From: Nemertoderma westbladi
Lineage: Eukaryota > Xenacoelomorpha > Nemertodermatida > Nemertodermatidae
Direction of reading: 5' to 3'
NCBI GenBank assembly: GCA_032718475.1
Contig: JAUCBJ010000732.1
Coordinates: forward strand, 62,001-126,000
Length of the DNA stretch: 64,000 bases
Shown here: positions 1 through 10,964 of the stretch, in pieces
Layout of the letters: every line of letters begins with the position of its first letter
How positions within the stretch are numbered: the stretch's first letter is position 1
Notes under the pieces: model-generated
Told to the model about the DNA's origin: nothing
The model's database searches: none
Seen by the model: only the letters and a program-made list of their open reading frames with translations
Program-made: the position numbers and the translations under genes

Positions 1-216
1 CCTAAATATTTAATCTGAGATACAACTTCAATGTTAGCACCACTAATAGTAACATACATACCCAACCACAAAACTCTTAGCACCTTTTGGAAAGTAAAAT
101 AAGTACTTCGTGTTTATACTGTTAACTTTGATACAATGATGTAGCGAATACATTTCAAAAATATGGGATACATTTTGTTACCCGCTTAGATCACGAACCT
201 AGAAAATTCGCCCAAC

Positions 217-3200
217 TCAGAAATCAGCTTTTACTAAAGCATTATAATTTGATCCAAAGTTCGACATAATTTTGCTAAAATAACTTTCTGAGTTGTTTAA
301 GAGCTCCTTTGGTTTATCAAGTTCAACTATTTTTCCATTCGCAACAACTACTACTCTATCACTGCCCATTATTGTTTCAATTCTGTGAGCAATTATCAAA
401 ACTGTTAAATCTTTAAATTTAGTCTTCATAACCTCTTGAATAACACTTTGTGTTTCTAAATCAATAGAGGAGGTAGCTTCATCCATTAAAATGATTTTAC
501 ATTTTCTTAGAATTGCCCGACCCAAACATAACAATTGTTGCTGACCTGCACTAAAATTAAAACCCCTTGACTGGACACGAAGTTTATCCAAATCATTATA
601 GTTGCTCTTGACGGGTTTAATATCTGCTATTGAAAAACCACTTCCTTTGTTCATATTTAGTAAACGAGAGACTACTTCATCCTTCATCTGAACTGCTTCT
701 AATACATCCCAAATGTCACTATCAGAATGTTCATTGAATGGATCCATATTATCACGCAATGATCCAGCGAATAACACAGCGCCTTGTGGTACTACAGCAA
801 TGGCTCCACGTAGTGACTTTAGTGGTATATTAGCTATATCAATCCCATCAATCTCAATTATGCCTTCATAATTAGCTAACCTTAATATCGATGTAAATAT
901 AGAGGTTTTTCCTGCCCCAGTTCGACCAATAAATGCTATATTTTCCCCTGCTGCTATATCAATATTAATATTGTAAAGGACCTGTTTACTCGTATCATAG
1001 GTTAAACAAACATTAATAAGCGATATAGTTCCTGCATCTGGCCAGTTATTTGGTGGTGTTATGTATTCTTTTCGTATATATGGTTCTTCTTCAATCCTAG
1101 AGTACTGCATGACTCTTTCTACAGATGTCATGGTTACATCTACGTCAGTTGATAGCATTACAGCAAATTCAACTGAAATAGACAATGATAGAACATATGT
1201 CAAAGAGAGGTATGTCATGTTAGTATCTAGAAGAGAATCTGAGATTAATATACATAAACAGTAATTTATCATTGCAAACAAAGAACAGATGATATTAATG
1301 TTAATAGTGAGGAACATTTTCATTAGTTGAATCATGAACCAGGCTTCATTGTGTCTATCAAGGTGATTAAAAAACGTATTTCTGTAAGAATTTTGCACTT
1401 TGTAAGAGTGTATCACAGGAAGTCCCTCCAGTGTTTGTGATATGTGATCAAATATAGGATTGCGAAGAACTCCCTCAATTCTCTTTACATCACGCATAGG
1501 CCTCAATGTGATCTTCCGAACCCACCACAGCATTGCAATCAATGGGATAGTTGGTAAGAAAATCCATGGATTTACATATGCTGATATTATGATAATAATC
1601 GTTATATTAAATGATACATGCATAATATCTGTAAGTAGGTCAGGTAACATATCATCCATTACACCAATATCTTTGGAGAATCGGTTAAGAATTTGCCCAA
1701 TAGGTGTAAAATCAAAAAATTTCTTAGGAGCCTCAATGACTCTCTTGATTATGATGTTGTGCACTTTATGACTGGCTTTTAGAAATAGGGCATAACCTAG
1801 ACAGAGACTGGCTATAGTAGTTAACCAATTAAAGGTAACGATTGCAAAGTACACAAATACTACCCAGTTCCATGTCAGCCATCCAAAAATTGTTAGAATA
1901 TTTGTCTTAGCTGCAACTATATACGCATTATGTGAATCTGCAGTGGCCCATCCTGCCAACCAATAATTAATAAATGGTTCGCTGCCGTGGCAAAATATAG
2001 ACAGGAGCATCAATGATGTTGCCCTAGGAATGGTTATACCTGATTTCATATAATGCAAGTAAATATGTTTGCTAATGGAGCCCTTTTCAACAGGATCTTT
2101 TGAAATCTCATTCAAATCTTCCATTATATTCAGAGTGACACTTGAAATTAACAGCCTATCTATGCTGTCTTCTGCATCTTTAGCATCGAATACATTTTCT
2201 GAAAGAAAATCATTCCCATTAGTGCGTTTCATAAGCAAATGCAGTAAATCATATGTAACTGAATTAACTTCTGTTTGTTTACCATATGCCTTTACCTTCC
2301 CTTTTTCTAAAAATAAAATGATATCAGCATTCAGTAAATGTTTACTATCATTAGTTACCAAAATTATAGATGAACACTTTGACATATATCCTACCAAGCA
2401 TTGCTCAAAAATAGCTCTTCCAACATTATTATCAAGTGATGAAAATGGATCATCTAATATGTAAATATCAGCACGCGAATATATGGCTCTACACAAATTG
2501 ATCCTAGCCTTCTGTCCACCAGATAGAGCTATCCCCTTTTCCCCAACAATAGTAAAGTCACTGTTGGGCATAGCTGCTATATCAGGTCTCAGTTCACACA
2601 TATGAAGACATATATCGTACCATTCCTTCTCGAATTCTCTTTCAAATAAGATATTATCTCTTACTGTTCCACTAAATATCCATGGGGATTGGGGGACATA
2701 TGCTACCTTTCCTGATAAAGTTACCGAACCGAATGTAACTGGAATTTCTCCTAAAATAGCTTGAAGCAAAGTTGTCTTCCCTGAACCAACTTGACCAATA
2801 ACAACTAACATTTCAGTGGCCTTCACTGATACATTGATGTTACTGATAATTTCTTCTCTGTCTAGGAAACCAGCAGATAAATTAGATAATAATATTTCAC
2901 CAACAGTGATTTCTTCTCTTTCTTCTGTTATACGCAATACGTCAAACAAGTTATCATGAGCTAAAAGAAATTTGTCAATCCTATGAAAGCTAATATATAC
3001 TTCAGACATATTTCTTAATGCGATTCCTAATCGATCATATAAATGACATGAAAGATTAATAAGATACAGGCTGGAGAACACAGTTGTAGGATCTAAAACA
3101 CCCCCAAGGCATGAGTAAGACACGAAGGCCAAGAATCCAACGAATACATTCAAGTCTATCCAATAAAAAGACCTCAAGTATAATATCTTGGAAATTTGAT

Positions 3201-3909
3201 TGATTTCATGTTTGCGTAATTTTTTGATGAAAGATATATAAACTTCCTCCCAAATATTCATCTTTATTACTGTGATTCCATGAATAATATCATCTATACT
3301 TGAAATCCTATTGTCAGTTAATAGAGCAGCTGTGGTTCTCATCTTAGCAAATAATTTTCCAATGCAAATCTGCAAAGGAACAATGAACAAAATCAAAAGT
3401 GCCACAATCCCTCCTGCTAAACCCAGCATGTATACAAGAATAAAAGCTATAAGTATATTTACTAAAGGAGACACTAACAAGAAACTAAAACTGCGGGACA
3501 TTGTTTCTAAACGACCCAAATCATTTGAAACCAAATTAGTTATATGACCCACACTCGTATTTTTAAGGTCTGTAGTCGACAATGTAAGTATTTTATCATA
3601 AATCAATGAACAGCATGCTGTTTGTATCTCAGTAAGTAAAAGAGTATTAAGCAATTTTGAATTGTTATTTGCTAATAATGATATTATATCTAGAAAAGCA
3701 ATTAAGCACGTATACAAATAGGCATTTTGGGTAGAAATAGTACTATCTGGCATAAAGTATTTCAATATCTCACATAGAAGAATTGCCTTTATGGTCAAGC
3801 AACAATATCCCAGTAACATAATACTTGAGTTCTTCATGTAACACAGCCCGTAGGTTCGAATAATAACACATAGTAGAGATGTAGCATTCGGTTTTGTGTG
3901 AGACACTTC
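217..3909 (-). CDS. ABCC-family (MRP4-like) ABC exporter, large exon 2
   Basis: This exon encodes about 1,230 residues of a full ABC exporter of the C family, an ATP-driven efflux pump for organic anions and conjugates in the plasma membrane. The order is membrane domain 1, NBD1, membrane domain 2, NBD2. In joined numbering NBD1 has Walker A GQVGSGKTT near 446, signature LSGGQ near 535 and Walker B YILDDP near 555. NBD2 has Walker A GRTGAGKTS near 1068, signature FSAGQ near 1190, Walker B ILMDEA near 1211 and H-loop AHR near 1246. NBD1 has Asp in place of the catalytic Glu, as is usual in ABCC, and also Asn (VTN) where the H-loop His is expected, so site 1 should be non-hydrolysing. The acceptor TTTTTGTATTTCTACAG ends at 3910 and keeps phase 0 with exon 1. 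The joined length (about 1,304 aa) matches ABCC4 (about 1,325). ABCC4 assignment rather than another short MRP is inference. Confidence 0.93.
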   Translation of the reverse strand, partial: EVSHTKPNATSLLCVIIRTYGLCYMKNSSIMLLGYCCLTIKAILLCEILKYFMPDSTISTQNAYLYTCLIAFLDIISLLANNNSKLLNTLLLTEIQTACCSLIYDKILTLSTTDLKNTSVGHITNLVSNDLGRLETMSRSFSFLLVSPLVNILIAFILVYMLGLAGGIVALLILFIVPLQICIGKLFAKMRTTAALLTDNRISSIDDIIHGITVIKMNIWEEVYISFIKKLRKHEINQISKILYLRSFYWIDLNVFVGFLAFVSYSCLGGVLDPTTVFSSLYLINLSCHLYDRLGIALRNMSEVYISFHRIDKFLLAHDNLFDVLRITEEREEITVGEILLSNLSAGFLDREEIISNINVSVKATEMLVVIGQVGSGKTTLLQAILGEIPVTFGSVTLSGKVAYVPQSPWIFSGTVRDNILFEREFEKEWYDICLHMCELRPDIAAMPNSDFTIVGEKGIALSGGQKARINLCRAIYSRADIYILDDPFSSLDNNVGRAIFEQCLVGYMSKCSSIILVTNDSKHLLNADIILFLEKGKVKAYGKQTEVNSVTYDLLHLLMKRTNGNDFLSENVFDAKDAEDSIDRLLISSVTLNIMEDLNEISKDPVEKGSISKHIYLHYMKSGITIPRATSLMLLSIFCHGSEPFINYWLAGWATADSHNAYIVAAKTNILTIFGWLTWNWVVFVYFAIVTFNWLTTIASLCLGYALFLKASHKVHNIIIKRVIEAPKKFFDFTPIGQILNRFSKDIGVMDDMLPDLLTDIMHVSFNITIIIIISAYVNPWIFLPTIPLIAMLWWVRKITLRPMRDVKRIEGVLRNPIFDHISQTLEGLPVIHSYKVQNSYRNTFFNHLDRHNEAWFMIQLMKMFLTININIICSLFAMINYCLCILISDSLLDTNMTYLSLTYVLSLSISVEFAVMLSTDVDVTMTSVERVMQYSRIEEEPYIRKEYITPPNNWPDAGTISLINVCLTYDTSKQVLYNINIDIAAGENIAFIGRTGAGKTSIFTSILRLANYEGIIEIDGIDIANIPLKSLRGAIAVVPQGAVLFAGSLRDNMDPFNEHSDSDIWDVLEAVQMKDEVVSRLLNMNKGSGFSIADIKPVKSNYNDLDKLRVQSRGFNFSAGQQQLLCLGRAILRKCKIILMDEATSSIDLETQSVIQEVMKTKFKDLTVLIIAHRIETIMGSDRVVVVANGKIVELDKPKELLNNSESYFSKIMSNFGSNYNALVKADF

Positions 3910-4410
3910 CTGTAGAAATACAAAAAGGTTTAAGTTAGATGTAATATCGTGATTCATAATATTACAATTACCTGAAACACTCTTATCTATTCGAATTACA
4001 ATTAAAAATATTCAAAGATTCACATTTGCATCTATGATAAAATGCCATAAGTTTTTGTCTTACCATAAGGTGGCATTAGTGTCATTATCTTATTGACCAT
4101 ATCCACAACATTGTGTATTTGGTTATGATAAAAAAGAAATGGCGAATTAGAGTGTCACTAAACTATTTCATCCTTTTATTCAGATGGAAATAAAGTTATG
4201 TGTAAAATATAATATCAAATACAAAATCCCTATTCTAGAACTGCAAATATTAGGACCACTGTTTTGAGCCAAAGTGGCCACCAAACGCACTATTGATAGA
4301 ATTGTCTTTATCTACTGTATCCTTGATTAAAATACAATAAGTAGCAAATTAAGAATAAATTACAGTTACATTTTCAATTAATGGTATTACATTAATGGAA
4401 ACATATTTAC

Positions 4411-4632
4411 CTTTCTCCAATTATTGCGAAGTTTTTCAAGACATATTCTGGAATCCAAGCATTGGGGAAGTGGACGATAGAATGTATCTGGAGTTACCAG
4501 CTTCTTGTAATGACGAATTAGGAATGGAAGTATGTAGAAATGCCATATCCTTAAGAGAGGATGTGTTGATAGATAATGGTTAGAATGACTTTCTGGTGGG
4601 TTAATTAATCGTTGTTTCTCCTCCAGATCCAT
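4411..4632 (-). CDS. ABCC (MRP4-like) exporter, exon 1 with start codon
   Basis: This short first exon encodes the cytosolic N-terminus, with the basic and aromatic stretch LLRIWHFYILPFLIRHYKK that precedes the first membrane helix in ABCC proteins. It ends at GAGAAAG|GTAAAT (donor GT at 4410-4409), in phase 0. A 501-bp intron (3910-4410) then joins it to the large exon at EVSHTKPN. Two in-frame ATGs lie close together, at 4638 and 4632. The second was chosen because it has A at -3 and G at +4. No TATA box or other promoter signal is clear upstream. Confidence 0.8.
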
Positions 4633-5539
4633 TATCATATGGAGTTTGTTGAGGACCGCATTGGACTAGTTTGGTAGATTTTAATGACGCCACTAATAAT
4701 TATTATTTAGCTTGTTGTCAACACCTAGGCAAACATCACCTAGTACAGTTTTTCATATAATAACCTAAGGCAACTGAAACCAGATAGCTTCTTTCTTGCA
4801 GCAGGGTTCGTCCCTGAAGACAAAGCTAACAAAACATCTTGTGATACATAATAAATAGGCTAGTTTAAAAAAAACCAGTACATCAATAAATAGCTAAAAT
4901 AAATAGCCTACCATAGTTTATTTTCAACATTATGTCATTATTATTCTGCAATTATGAAACTTGATCGTTGAGAGATCAGATATTGATGTAAGAACAATTT
5001 ATTTATTTAATTTCCAAACAAGAAGTTAAAACATACTCGTAGGCATGTACTGTACATGCACGAGACTTAGCTTTGTGCAGTAATCTTCGATTCTATGTTT
5101 TACATTATTCCAGATTTACAAAGGGCTGGTAGGTGAGAAGTACAGTAGTCTGGGCATACTTACTTAGTATAGCAATCATGGTGATTATATTATATTCGGC
5201 TTAAAGTATCACAGATGAGTATAAAAGGGACCACCTATCGGATCAATTCACTCAAAAATTTTCCTTGCGACTGCCTGTAGTGCTCCCTATTTAGTGCAGT
5301 AATATGACTGACTGAGTTTGAAAGCACCCTAAAAATTTCAAAGTAAAAGGGAGAATTGATATTTAAATATTTTGTGGTCAGTCACTCTCTTAACCAGGTC
5401 TACCGAAGTCTTTTGGTCAGTTATTTTTATAATTTAGATATTGTTGGTTGTGCTGTTATTTTCAAGTTTATTTAGATTGGTGCTATAATTTGTCTAGGTT
5501 CTGCTGTTTCCCCTGTTCACTTTCAAAATTGACAGGGCA
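4633..5539. other. Intergenic region upstream of the ABCC gene
   Basis: AT-rich sequence without a convincing ORF, RNA gene or repeat. It should hold the 5' UTR and promoter of the minus-strand ABC transporter gene, but no core element can be assigned by eye. Confidence 0.4.
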
Positions 5540-6390
5540 GTATTAGTACTGCCTAAAGGAATTCAACTACTAGGTAGAGCGAACTAGGACAGTGGAAATG
5601 AGGTCCTTCAAGGTTTCCCGATTCTACATAGTTGTCCCACCATTTCGTTTTTCTCAAGTTCATTATCCCTTTCAAGCTGTTCTATATATGTTATTATAGA
5701 CGGCCATCCATGGGTTCACTTTCCATGTGTTGGTTGCCAAAGAAAGTGAATCTGGTATGACCTCGTCTTCACTTCTCCAGAAGTGCCCACTGAATCATAA
5801 TTTGCAATTACAGAGGGAAACAAAGGTACAAGAGTACACAAAACACAAAAGTACACTTTCCACTGTGGCTCAAAATAACATAGTCTTCAGGTGCATGGAG
5901 AGGTCTGATTTCCAGATGGTATATATTTTTGATAGAGCCACCTATGCCTTTGCTTTCCTAACTTCTATGTATTTTTTGCTACTCTCTATCCAATCCATGA
6001 TCCAAGGTACTGGAAGTCGTCAACTTTCCTTAGTTGATTATTATCACTTGTAGTTTCCATAAACGTTAAAAGTCATAAATTCTGTGGTCTTGGTAGCATT
6101 TATATCAAACCCCCTTAGCAGCCCTCTCTACTTTATTCAATAGAAGCCGTGCATCTGCTGTGATTCCTAATTAAATATAGAATCATTTTCTTGTATATTT
6201 TGGCAGCTACCACAAGCAGACAGATCCCACGATAGTTTGTTGATCCCCCAAGGTCTCCTTTCTTAGGGAGAGGCTTTAGTTGACCTTTAGTCCAAATTGG
6301 TGGTGGCCTTTCCCCTTCAGCATCCGGTTGCAAACATCCAATAATGGTGTGTTTCGTGTCCTGCTTTCCATAGCTCCGCAGGGATTTCAT
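5540..6390 (-). pseudogene. Decayed non-LTR (LINE) reverse transcriptase fragment
   Basis: Read on the minus strand, 6133-6390 encodes PLPKKGDLGGSTNYRGICLL followed by AAKIY, the fingers/palm region of a LINE reverse transcriptase. Lower down (about 6110-5780), in frames broken by stops and shifts, come phrases typical of the end of the RT domain: KVDDFQYLGSWI, VRKAKA, IWKSDLS and TVESVLL. The piece between them, including the catalytic YxDD box, is missing. This is a dead, internally deleted copy. It resembles RTE-like and related LINEs, but the clade cannot be fixed by eye. Confidence 0.65.
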
Positions 6391-6398
6391 TTTATTTC

Positions 6399-6589
6399 GT
6401 TAGACCACACTCATGACTCATCGCTTAGGAATGTGACACCCATAGGGTGTCATTGGGTGTCTTCAATTAATTAGTACATATAATCCCTAATAGGTGTCTT
6501 ACGACTCCTAATTCGGGTTTAATTCATTATTCTAATTAATCAGACCGTTTAGCGCCCTGACACCCAATGGGTCATGAGTGTTGTCTAAC
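6399..6589. mobile_element. Small inverted-repeat (MITE-like) element
   Basis: The segment is bounded by 19-bp inverted ends, GTTAGACCACACTCATGAC at 6399-6417 and its complement at 6571-6589, with one mismatch. A second, nested inverted pair (ATTGGGTGTC near 6453 and GACACCCAAT near 6559) lies inside. There is no ORF. It starts just after the LINE relic. No clear target-site duplication is visible, so a transposon family cannot be named and a simple hairpin is possible. Confidence 0.4.
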
Positions 6590-6892
6590 TGTCACAAAGA
6601 GGACCAAAGTGAGACCACTACCCTCTTATTTATTACTATTTATTTGTATTTAATTTTAAATTAATTAATTGCATTACTTCTAGTTTATTTAATTGTATTA
6701 CTTTTACTTAATTTAATTATATTACCTATTTAATTTATAAATTGATTTCTATTTTTAGAATTAACAATAAATAGTTTTATTTATTACTTACCGAATGACC
6801 TCCTATGTTGTAATTATAAAAACGCAACTGGCCCTTGCGTTACTTGGGCCCTCCATCTACAGTAATTATAATTAATAATTACAATCCACCTA
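6590..6892. other. AT-rich low-complexity stretch
   Basis: Runs of TTTAATT/TTAATTAA-like sequence with no ORF and no clean repeat period. Nothing functional is seen. Confidence 0.4.
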
Positions 6893-7275
6893 GGTTTAAA
6901 CTTGGTAGGCATCTACTATAGCATAGGCTATACTTTACCTAGGAGGTTGATCGATCCGCAGTACTCCAGTCTGCCACTAGAAGGCAAAATGTTTCAAAGT
7001 GAAAACCTTATCTAATTTGGTTGTTTTTAATCCTTTTGAGCTGAAACTTGAAAGACATCTACTACAGAATAGGCTATACTTCACCGAGGAGGTTGATCAA
7101 CCCGCAGTTTTTCCAGTCTATCGCTAGAGCGCGAATTGTCTGATAGTGAAAACCGGATCTCATTTCATTGTTTCTAATCCATTTAGGCTGAAAGTTGGCA
7201 GGTATCTACTATGGCATAGGCTGTACTTTACTAAGGAGGTTGATCGACCCGCAGTTCTCTAGTCTGCTGTTAAAG
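6893..7275. repeat. Diverged tandem repeat, about 146-bp period, 2.6 copies
   Basis: Three starts of the same sequence (ATCTACTA followed by ATAGGCT, then GGAGGTTGATC and CCGCAGT) occur near 6910, 7056 and 7202, a spacing of about 146 bp. The copies differ at many positions, so the duplication is old. The third copy is truncated after the CCGCAGT motif. Confidence 0.75.
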
Positions 7276-7289
7276 ACTCGGATTTAAGA

Positions 7290-7411
7290 CCAGAGGCAGT
7301 CCTAAAGTCTCGAGTTTTAGGTCTGAGGCATAGTCTGGTCCTCAGTGAGGCATCTGGGCCTCGGTGAGGCATAGTCTTGCCTTCAGTGAGGCATAGTCTG
7401 GGCCTCAGTCT
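7290..7411. repeat. Short imperfect tandem repeat, GAGGCATAGTCTG motif
   Basis: The motif GTGAGGCATAGTCTGG and variants recur about every 20-22 bp, roughly five times. No coding potential. Confidence 0.65.
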
Positions 7412-7415
7412 GGTG

Positions 7416-7534
7416 TGGCTCTTGTTGGTGCTGGTTCAATATTATTCTAGTTTGGCTCTTATTTGTGCTGGTACAATATTATTCTACTGTGGCTCTTGTT
7501 TGTGCTGGTACAATATTATTCTACTGTGGCTCTG
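7416..7534. repeat. 37-bp tandem repeat, 3.2 copies
   Basis: Units start with TGGCTCTTGTT at 7416, 7453, 7490 and 7527 (the last partial). Each contains GTGCTGGT and CAATATTATTCTA. The last two full copies are almost identical, so expansion is more recent there. Confidence 0.85.
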
Positions 7535-8617
7535 GTAGGTGGATCTTTGGACCATGATGTGACTATGGAAGGAGTTCAAACAAGTGATCATTGAAATTAA
7601 TTAATTAATAATTAATTGGAAAATAATTCCCACTTACAAAAGGGAAATGTGAATGAATAACGAACGTTACAAGTGTATCAGATACCCTGTGTTATATAAA
7701 TGGAGGGGACATGGGCATGGGCGGGCATGCGCAGTTTGGATATTGTCAAAACAAACCAGGCCTGGGTATGAGGCTGCCATATAGACATAACCTTCGAACG
7801 AACCGTCCGCTGACCGGCCACATTACTAGAAACAACATATAATTGGCCTGGGACTATAATCATCACAATCGTATCCATCTATATTGGATAAATCGAAGAA
7901 CAGAGTCTTCACTTCGCCAATACAGTGGCTGTATTGACTTGGGGTACCATGCAGTGGAAAGTATGTCCCCCACGTTTTCATACTACTGTACTGTAACAGG
8001 TAAGATGCATAGCAAACAAATAAATTACATTTATTGAAGTAAGTAAAAATTTAGTTTACACACTAAGGTAAGTATTTATCAAAAGTTTTATAGTACAGTA
8101 ATACTGTATATTGTAAATGATCGCCTTCACCTTTGCTAAAAACCAGCACTTGTCTTTCCTTATTACTTCTTTTATTGCGGCCTCAAATTATGTCACTGCT
8201 GTAGAGCACAATCGAATAATCGGATCGAAATGTAAAGGTTCTTAAAGGCTTCCTTTGGCATTCTGCCCAAACTTCTTAGTCAAAATTATAGCTTCTTGTG
8301 CAAACCCCTGCTACTAAATTTAGGAAAAGTTTCGGTATTTATTTTGTGATTTTTGTTATAATCTTTTCTGTACTTATTGGTTAATAATAAGTCAATTTAT
8401 CTTTCTCCCGAATTTCTCTTAACGTTTGATTTCTACTTCCATTCAACTTCCTGGGTGCTGTCACTGTGTTGCGACACCCTAGGGCGACAGGCTTCTTCTA
8501 TTCAACTTTCATTCAGTCATTTCAAAGGCCTAGGCCTACTTAAACTCAGATATCGCCACACGATACTTCCCTTCCTAGTCCAAGTATGCCACACTTCGAA
8601 CTGGATACACTTAACAA
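7535..8617. other. Gene-free stretch between repeats and the BEL/Pao relic
   Basis: Only short ORFs (under 95 codons) with no recognisable domain. Part may be the leader or LTR of the retroelement that follows, but no LTR boundary or primer-binding site could be placed. Confidence 0.35.
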
Positions 8618-9793
8618 TGGAGAACTTCACTGAGTCTACTCTGAGAGGTTGAAAGAAATCCACTAAGGGTGCTATTATGGCACAGATTTGGGAAATCTGT
8701 GCCCTCAACCCAACGACGGACAAACTGAAGGCGGATGTCACCCTCAACTCTACTTGCTTGTAGCAACGTAAAGCAACACTCCTCGATATCTTCGAGCTGC
8801 TACTTCTGAAGACTGCTGACGAAGGGCCGCCGAACTTCTTTCCGATGAGATGGAGTCGGAACTCGTCCTCGAGCATCCTCGAGGCCGAACTCCACCTTCA
8901 TCCGCTTCGAGGGCTGCTCTCCGCCAATGACCCGCCTTCTCCCGCCGACTGCGATTCAGTTGCGCCCTCTACTTCTGGTGTTGAGGCCCTTCTGTCAGCT
9001 TCGACTCTCCCAAAACTGTCTCTCCCCATGTTCTCTGGCAATCCTATGGATTGGAGACAGTTTCACGACCAGTTCATCGATATGTCTACTGTTTCACCTG
9101 CCACCAAGTTCGTCCATGTAAAGAACTGCCTCCGGGGTCCCGCTCTCACCGCCATGCAGGGCATCAAGTATGGTGGCGGAGCCTATGCCGCAGCCACTAA
9201 GGAACTGATTTCGCGGTTCGGGCTACCGAACGTTCTGATCGCACTCTACAGCCAGCGGATTGTGAATGCCCAAGCGGTCATGACCGACAGTCTAGACTAG
9301 TTATGAACTTTAGTGGATACCTTCTCTTCCTCCGTTCGGGAGTTAGAGTCTCTCTTCGAAGAAGTAGAGAAAACCGGACTCAATAGGGACCGATCCCCAT
9401 GCGCCTTCTCTATGAATCTAGCTGATCTCCTCCTGGCTCCGCAGCTGCTCTCAAAGCTGCCCAAGTTGATCGTCCTGGAGTGGAACTGTAGGAACGCCGA
9501 GCCTATGGGACGTCACAACCTTGAAGCGGTACTAGATTTCCTAAAGGCCGAACTGGAGGGCCTGGAATCGTATCACCAGTCGGGTGAACCTCCCAGACTA
9601 CCCATCCATCTACGAACCCAAACCAGCTGCACGCAAACCTTTGGTTAACTTCTCTTCCAAAATGCTGCGCCCCCCTAGCATTAAGGACACTCCACCCAGA
9701 GATCGACATGCGGCCGTTCGCTCACAGAATCTCTGCACTAACTGCCTGGCATCGGGCCACTATGTTTCCGACTGCCCCCAACCGCCTAACTGA
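8618..9793 (+). pseudogene. BEL/Pao-like retroelement, broken gag region
   Basis: From the ATG at 8618 the reading frame is soon interrupted. Recognisable pieces are a gag core of the type found in Pao elements (LPKLSLPMFSGNPMDWRQF, then a segment ending in a SRFG motif, about 9000-9280), a following helical segment (about 9313-9570) and a CCHC zinc knuckle CTNCLASGHYVSDC at about 9737-9778. The pieces lie in different frames, and stops at about 9298 and elsewhere separate them, so this is a dead copy. Confidence 0.8.
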
Positions 9794-9928
9794 AGGACTT
9801 GCTCTCAGAAGCACCATGGACTCCTTCACCATGATCTTACTTCCCCCCCTAGGGGATTCTCTTGAGTCAGCTCGTTCGCCCCGTCGGGTGGACACCGAAC
9901 ATCCCACTCTGCATCATCACATCCTCCC

Positions 9929-10964
9929 ATGGATCCCTTGGTGCCGGAATTCCGACCCCCTCTGGTAAAGACTACTGTGGCTTGCCGACAAACGGAAACT
10001 GCCCACCTGCAGACTGCCGTGGTGACCACGAGCGACCACTGCCGAACTACTACTAGGAGGATCAGACTCCTCCTCGACACCGACTCGGAGGAGTCTTATA
10101 TAACTTCCGAGCTCGCTTCCTTTCTCGGGCTGAGGATCCGGGGTACGGCTTCCTTTGCCTCCGAGGCGTTCAGTGGCATTGTCTCACCCACCCTGGATCG
10201 CTGCCAGGTGGACCTTCTGCTCAGCAAGGGCAACTCTTCCCTCAGTGTGACAGCCTGGGTAGTCGACACTATCTGTTCCCCCCTGGTCCACAGAACCTTA
10301 GAGCCACTGACTGGCTCACGATTGACCTTGTGGACCCTGACCCCTCAGATCTCCATCCTACCGACTTCCTCATTGGAGCACTGCAGCTGCTCACTGCAGC
10401 ATGCCGATCCTAGTAGTAGTAGACTTCCTCATTGGTGCAGACCTCTTCCCACATATTCTCCTCCCTGGAATAATGGTCGAGGATGGGGTGATGGTGCAGA
10501 ACACAATCTTTGGTTGGACTCTTCTAGGACGCCATTCCTCTATGAGACCAAGACTCTCTCGGTCCTTCCGCATCTGTACCAGGGGACTGGACGTCCTATG
10601 GGACCTGGAGACCATTGGAATTACGCCCGAGACTGATGACAAAGCCTCAGACTCCTTTGACCACCCACACCTTTTTGGGGGTCGTTTCGAAATAGACCTC
10701 CCCTGGATCGACGAGCGCCGCCCAGCGAGTAACTATAGTCGAGTCCCCCCGCGCCGACTCACTCCCAACCATCTCGAAGGACTCAAGTCCCGCATGAGTC
10801 CCTGGGGTACACCGAGAGACTCGCGTCTCCACCCCCACTGCTTACTTATTGCCACACCATGCCGTGGTGCAGCATATAAGACACGAATTGTCTTCGACGG
10901 CGCCCGGAAGTCACCCAATGTGTTCGCGCTTTCAGACCTTTGGCAGTTTAACCCGCCAAATTAG
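9929..10964 (+). pseudogene. BEL/Pao-like retroelement, broken pol start
   Basis: Downstream of the zinc knuckle is a retropepsin-like aspartic protease segment (LLLDTDSEESYITSELA; the usual DSG or DTG is altered to DTD) at about 10066-10240. In a shifted frame comes the beginning of the reverse transcriptase (KTRIVFDGARKSPN near 10880). The similarity stops at about 10964, before the catalytic palm motif. RNase H and integrase are absent. The copy is truncated and inactive. Confidence 0.75.

Noticed and set aside
5727-6053. 108-codon plus-strand ORF
   Set aside because: It lies antisense to reverse-transcriptase relic sequence readable on the minus strand.
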